15,637 bases of DNA, from contig MU646388.1 in the NCBI GenBank assembly GCA_026770585.1, positions 558,385-574,021 of the forward strand. The letters run 5' to 3'. How positions within the stretch are numbered: position 1 is the first letter of the stretch; every line of letters begins with the position of its first letter. Position numbers and translations under genes: made by a program. This DNA is from Baffinella frigidus (taxonomy: Eukaryota > Cryptophyceae > Cryptomonadales > Baffinellaceae). The notes beneath the pieces were generated by a model, which worked only from the letters and a program-made list of their open reading frames with translations, ran no database searches and was not told where the DNA came from. Shown here in pieces: positions 15,419 through 15,637 of this stretch.

Positions 15419-15420
15419 GT

Positions 15421-15637
15421 ACGAAATCCTAAACCCTAAACCCTAAACCCTAAACCCTGAACCCTAAACCCTAAACCCTAAACCTAAAACCGTAAATTCT
15501 GAAACCTAAACCCTAAAACCTAAAACCTAAACCCTAAACCCTAAACCCTAAACCCCAAACCCCAAACCCCAAACCCCAAACCACAAACCCCAAACCCCAA
15601 ACCCCAAACCCCAAACCCCAAACCCCAAACCCCAAAC
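15421..15637 (+). repeat. Telomere-like tract at window end
   Basis: CCCTAAA units pass into long runs of CCCCAAA. It follows the exon 21 donor, so it is intronic or interstitial like the others, although the window stops inside it. Confidence 0.88.

Noticed and set aside
14484-14717. Separate small gene in intron 20
   Set aside because: It has an ATG-start frame but no family resemblance, overlaps a diverged repeat, and both strands are open; evidence is too thin.
15421-15637. True chromosome end at the right edge
   Set aside because: The tract is degenerate (mostly CCCCAAA), follows an exon donor and resembles tracts in all other introns; a real telomere reading outward to the right would be G-rich TTTAGGG on the + strand.

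Overview
The window is eukaryotic nuclear DNA. It holds one intron-rich gene on the + strand, interrupted by repeats. No long open frame exists, but 21 short pieces, each preceded by CAG and all but one followed by GT, join into a single continuous frame. The pieces total 1671 nt, or 557 codons, with every junction phase matching and no stop codon. Acceptors are uniform (CAG, usually followed by G). Donors are weak: GT without the GTRAGT extension, and one apparent GC donor. The product is a leucine-rich-repeat (LRR) protein of the intracellular 23-residue type (about residues 1-131 and 236-557). A small Tudor/agenet-like beta-barrel module (about residues 147-200) lies between the two LRR blocks. 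Both ends of the gene lie outside the window, since it opens and closes inside LRR units.

The introns are dominated by plant/algal-type telomere-like repeats (CCCTAAA and variants CCCCAAA, CCCTGAA, CCCTACA), nearly always with the C-rich strand in the sense of the gene. They often run directly into the CAG acceptor. This, with GC-rich exons, suggests a protist or alga with TTTAGGG telomeres: a prasinophyte-like green alga such as Cymbomonas, a chromerid or a dinoflagellate. The species cannot be fixed from the sequence.

Layout: 1-2291, first LRR block (exons 1-4) with degraded copies of exons 1, 3 and 4. 2292-4233, Tudor-like module (exons 5-7) with a reversed telomeric tract, an AT-rich minisatellite region, an inverted-repeat element and a duplicated exon 7. 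4234-10201, LRR exons 8-15, nearly all accompanied by partial exon copies. 10202-15418, LRR exons 16-21, including two interchangeable copies of exon 16, a 37-bp repeat array ending at the exon 18 acceptor, and three copies of exon 20. 15419-15637, telomere-like repeat inside the next intron.

Three families of short non-coding inverted-repeat elements occur: family A (two full copies about 161 bp long and four truncated ones), family B (two copies) and family C (one). Three truncated family A pieces abut exon copies, which suggests a shared rearrangement history. The most notable features are the many partial exon copies in the introns, the telomere-like repeat at the 3' splice sites, and a duplicated exon whose copies differ only at synonymous sites.
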